The notes beneath the pieces are model-generated. The model ran no database searches and was not told the origin of the DNA. It saw only the letters and a list, made by a program, of their open reading frames with translations. From positions 604,273,644 to 604,337,643 of the forward strand of contig NC_081415.1 in the NCBI RefSeq assembly GCF_030272615.1: 64,000 nt of DNA, written 5' to 3'. Source of the stretch: Cryptomeria japonica. Lineage: Eukaryota > Streptophyta > Pinopsida > Cupressales > Cupressaceae. The position numbers and the translations under genes are program-made. This document shows, one piece after another, positions 63,220 to 64,000 of the stretch. Positions within the stretch are counted from its first letter, which is position 1. Each line of letters begins with the position of its first letter.

Positions 63220-63400
63220 CTTGTCATTTTGCGATCGATTTGTCATCGGTCGTTGTCATGTTCGATCTTGTCATTTTGCGATCGATTTGTCATCGATCGT
63301 GGTCATTTTTAATCTTGTCATCTTACAATCTATTTATCATCAATCCTTGTCCTCTTGTCAATTTTGTCATTTTGCGATCATTTCGCTATCGATCATTGTT
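63220..63400 (+). repeat. 47-base tandem repeat in LTR K, about four copies
   Basis: Copies begin CTTGTCATTTTGCGATCGAT at 63220 and 63267, CTTGTCATCTTACAATCTAT at 63314 and TTGTCATTTTGCGATCATTT near 63364. The first two are nearly identical; the last two have decayed. CGATCG and TCATCGATCG words inside the unit are themselves palindromic. Confidence 0.8.
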
Positions 63401-64000
63401 TGTTTCAATTATGTCAATTTGTCATTGTTCCTCGTCAATTGGTGCATTTATCAATCAAATCATTTATCACATTGGTTCTTTGTTAAATCAAAATCATGAT
63501 CGACATTAATTATCTTTAATCAAGACCTAATTGTCATTCTCGCATTGCTAATTCACCTTCTAGGGTTTTATGATTTAATCATTTAACCTTGTGTGTCATT
63601 TCTTCCTTTAGGATTAATAAATTGTTATTTATCCTAAGTATTCTCATTGCAATTAAATGTTCATTTAATTGGCTAATTATTCCTCTTTGTGAATTAATTA
63701 ATAAATGACAAATTATTAATTAATTTACCTAATTTCTAATTTCCATCAAGTTTCCTAATTTCTTAATTCCTCATTTTCAATTTTCTAATTTTCTAATTTC
63801 CTAATTTCAATTTTCCTCCTACTTCTCTCCTAAATTCATGGAAATGACATGTCAATTTGTCATAAATTTGTCATAATTGACAATCAATCAATCTTTGCAT
63901 AGAAATTTGTCATAAATTGTCATAAATCCTTGCATAGCAATTTGTCATAGACATGTCATAATTTTGCTATTCTTGATTTGAATTTCCATTCGAATCACTA

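Larger units (their letters stand above)
62825..64000 (+). repeat. Gypsy-type LTR K (start only; continues past the window)
   Basis: It begins TGTAGACACCTAAAAATGGTC, a start shared with the element C LTR at 19604 and common among plant Ty3/gypsy LTRs. It contains tandem repeats (63079-63400), TAATTAGGGTTTTGTCC blocks, an ATTAATTAAT-rich segment near 63690-63730, a CTAATTTC-rich stretch (63730-63815) and repeated ATTTGTCATAA words at the end. The second LTR and any coding region lie outside. Open stretches at 63177-63509 run through the tandem repeats and are not genes. Confidence 0.55.

Noticed and set aside
63177-63509. Two overlapping open frames near the window end
   Set aside because: They run through 47-base tandem repeats of LTR K. 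The His/Cys/Leu periodicity comes from the DNA repeat.
1-64000. CRISPR arrays, operons, tRNA or rRNA genes
   Set aside because: The sequence is eukaryotic repeat DNA. The short repeats seen are minisatellites or LTR-internal repeats without uniform spacers, and no cloverleaf-type tRNA with A and B boxes was noticed; the tRNA-like words are PBS sites.

Overview
The window is a stretch of plant nuclear repeat DNA with no recognisable host gene. It consists of nested LTR retrotransposons, mostly Ty1/copia-type, with some Ty3/gypsy, LINE-like and CACTA-like pieces. Primer-binding sites match plant initiator tRNA-Met (TGGTATCAGAGC type), and the AT-rich, heavily decayed layers suggest a seed plant with a large genome. 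A gymnosperm is plausible, but that is an inference from general character only.

Layout: (1) 1-19603. Element B (LTR 1-907, then a decayed gag-like ORF1) is interrupted at codon 2 of its ORF2 by a copia element A (2012-19008; GCATC/ACATC target duplication). A is itself interrupted at the end of RNase H by N (7473-17347), a minus-strand gypsy-type element with ~3.2 kb LTRs and a gag-like region but no pol. (2) 19604-25404. Remains of a gypsy element C (LTR, repetitive leader, gag) carry a short LINE-like insertion. (3) 25405-27110. A non-coding LTR-like fragment, L. (4) 27111-48553. A minus-strand LTR J is split by element D (28044-47765; perfect CATCT duplication). D holds two further elements of its own broad family: I (31910-38313, minus) inside its ORF2 and E (41032-47519, plus; AGTAAA duplication) inside its 3' LTR. 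(5) 48554-58452. A minus-strand element G is interrupted by a minus-strand autonomous-type copia F (51768 onward). (6) 58453-59475. A CACTA-like end and a DUF4283/LINE ORF1-like remnant. (7) 59476-64000. Copia H (LTR, gag, start of protease) is cut by an inverted LTR of its own family (M) and then by the start of a gypsy LTR (K) that runs off the window.

The most interesting content is the B/D/E/I family. These elements have normal copia-like LTRs, PBS and polypurine tracts but no protease, integrase, reverse transcriptase or RNase H. They carry two long ORFs instead. ORF1 (~360 codons) is a coiled coil followed by four CCHC-type zinc-knuckle units. ORF2 (~1,000-1,075 codons) has a conserved unfamiliar N-terminal domain of about 330 residues, a lysine-rich basic linker, a second conserved helical segment, an acidic/variable region and a C-terminal coiled coil. 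They presumably use enzymes from autonomous copia relatives such as A, F and H, whose LTRs share the same hairpins, terminal motifs and duplicated polypurine tracts.

All coding regions are broken by stops, frameshifts or nested insertions, so coding entries are given as pseudogenes. Boundaries were read by eye from repeated ends, TG...CA termini, PBS/PPT positions and target duplications. No alignment or database search was run.
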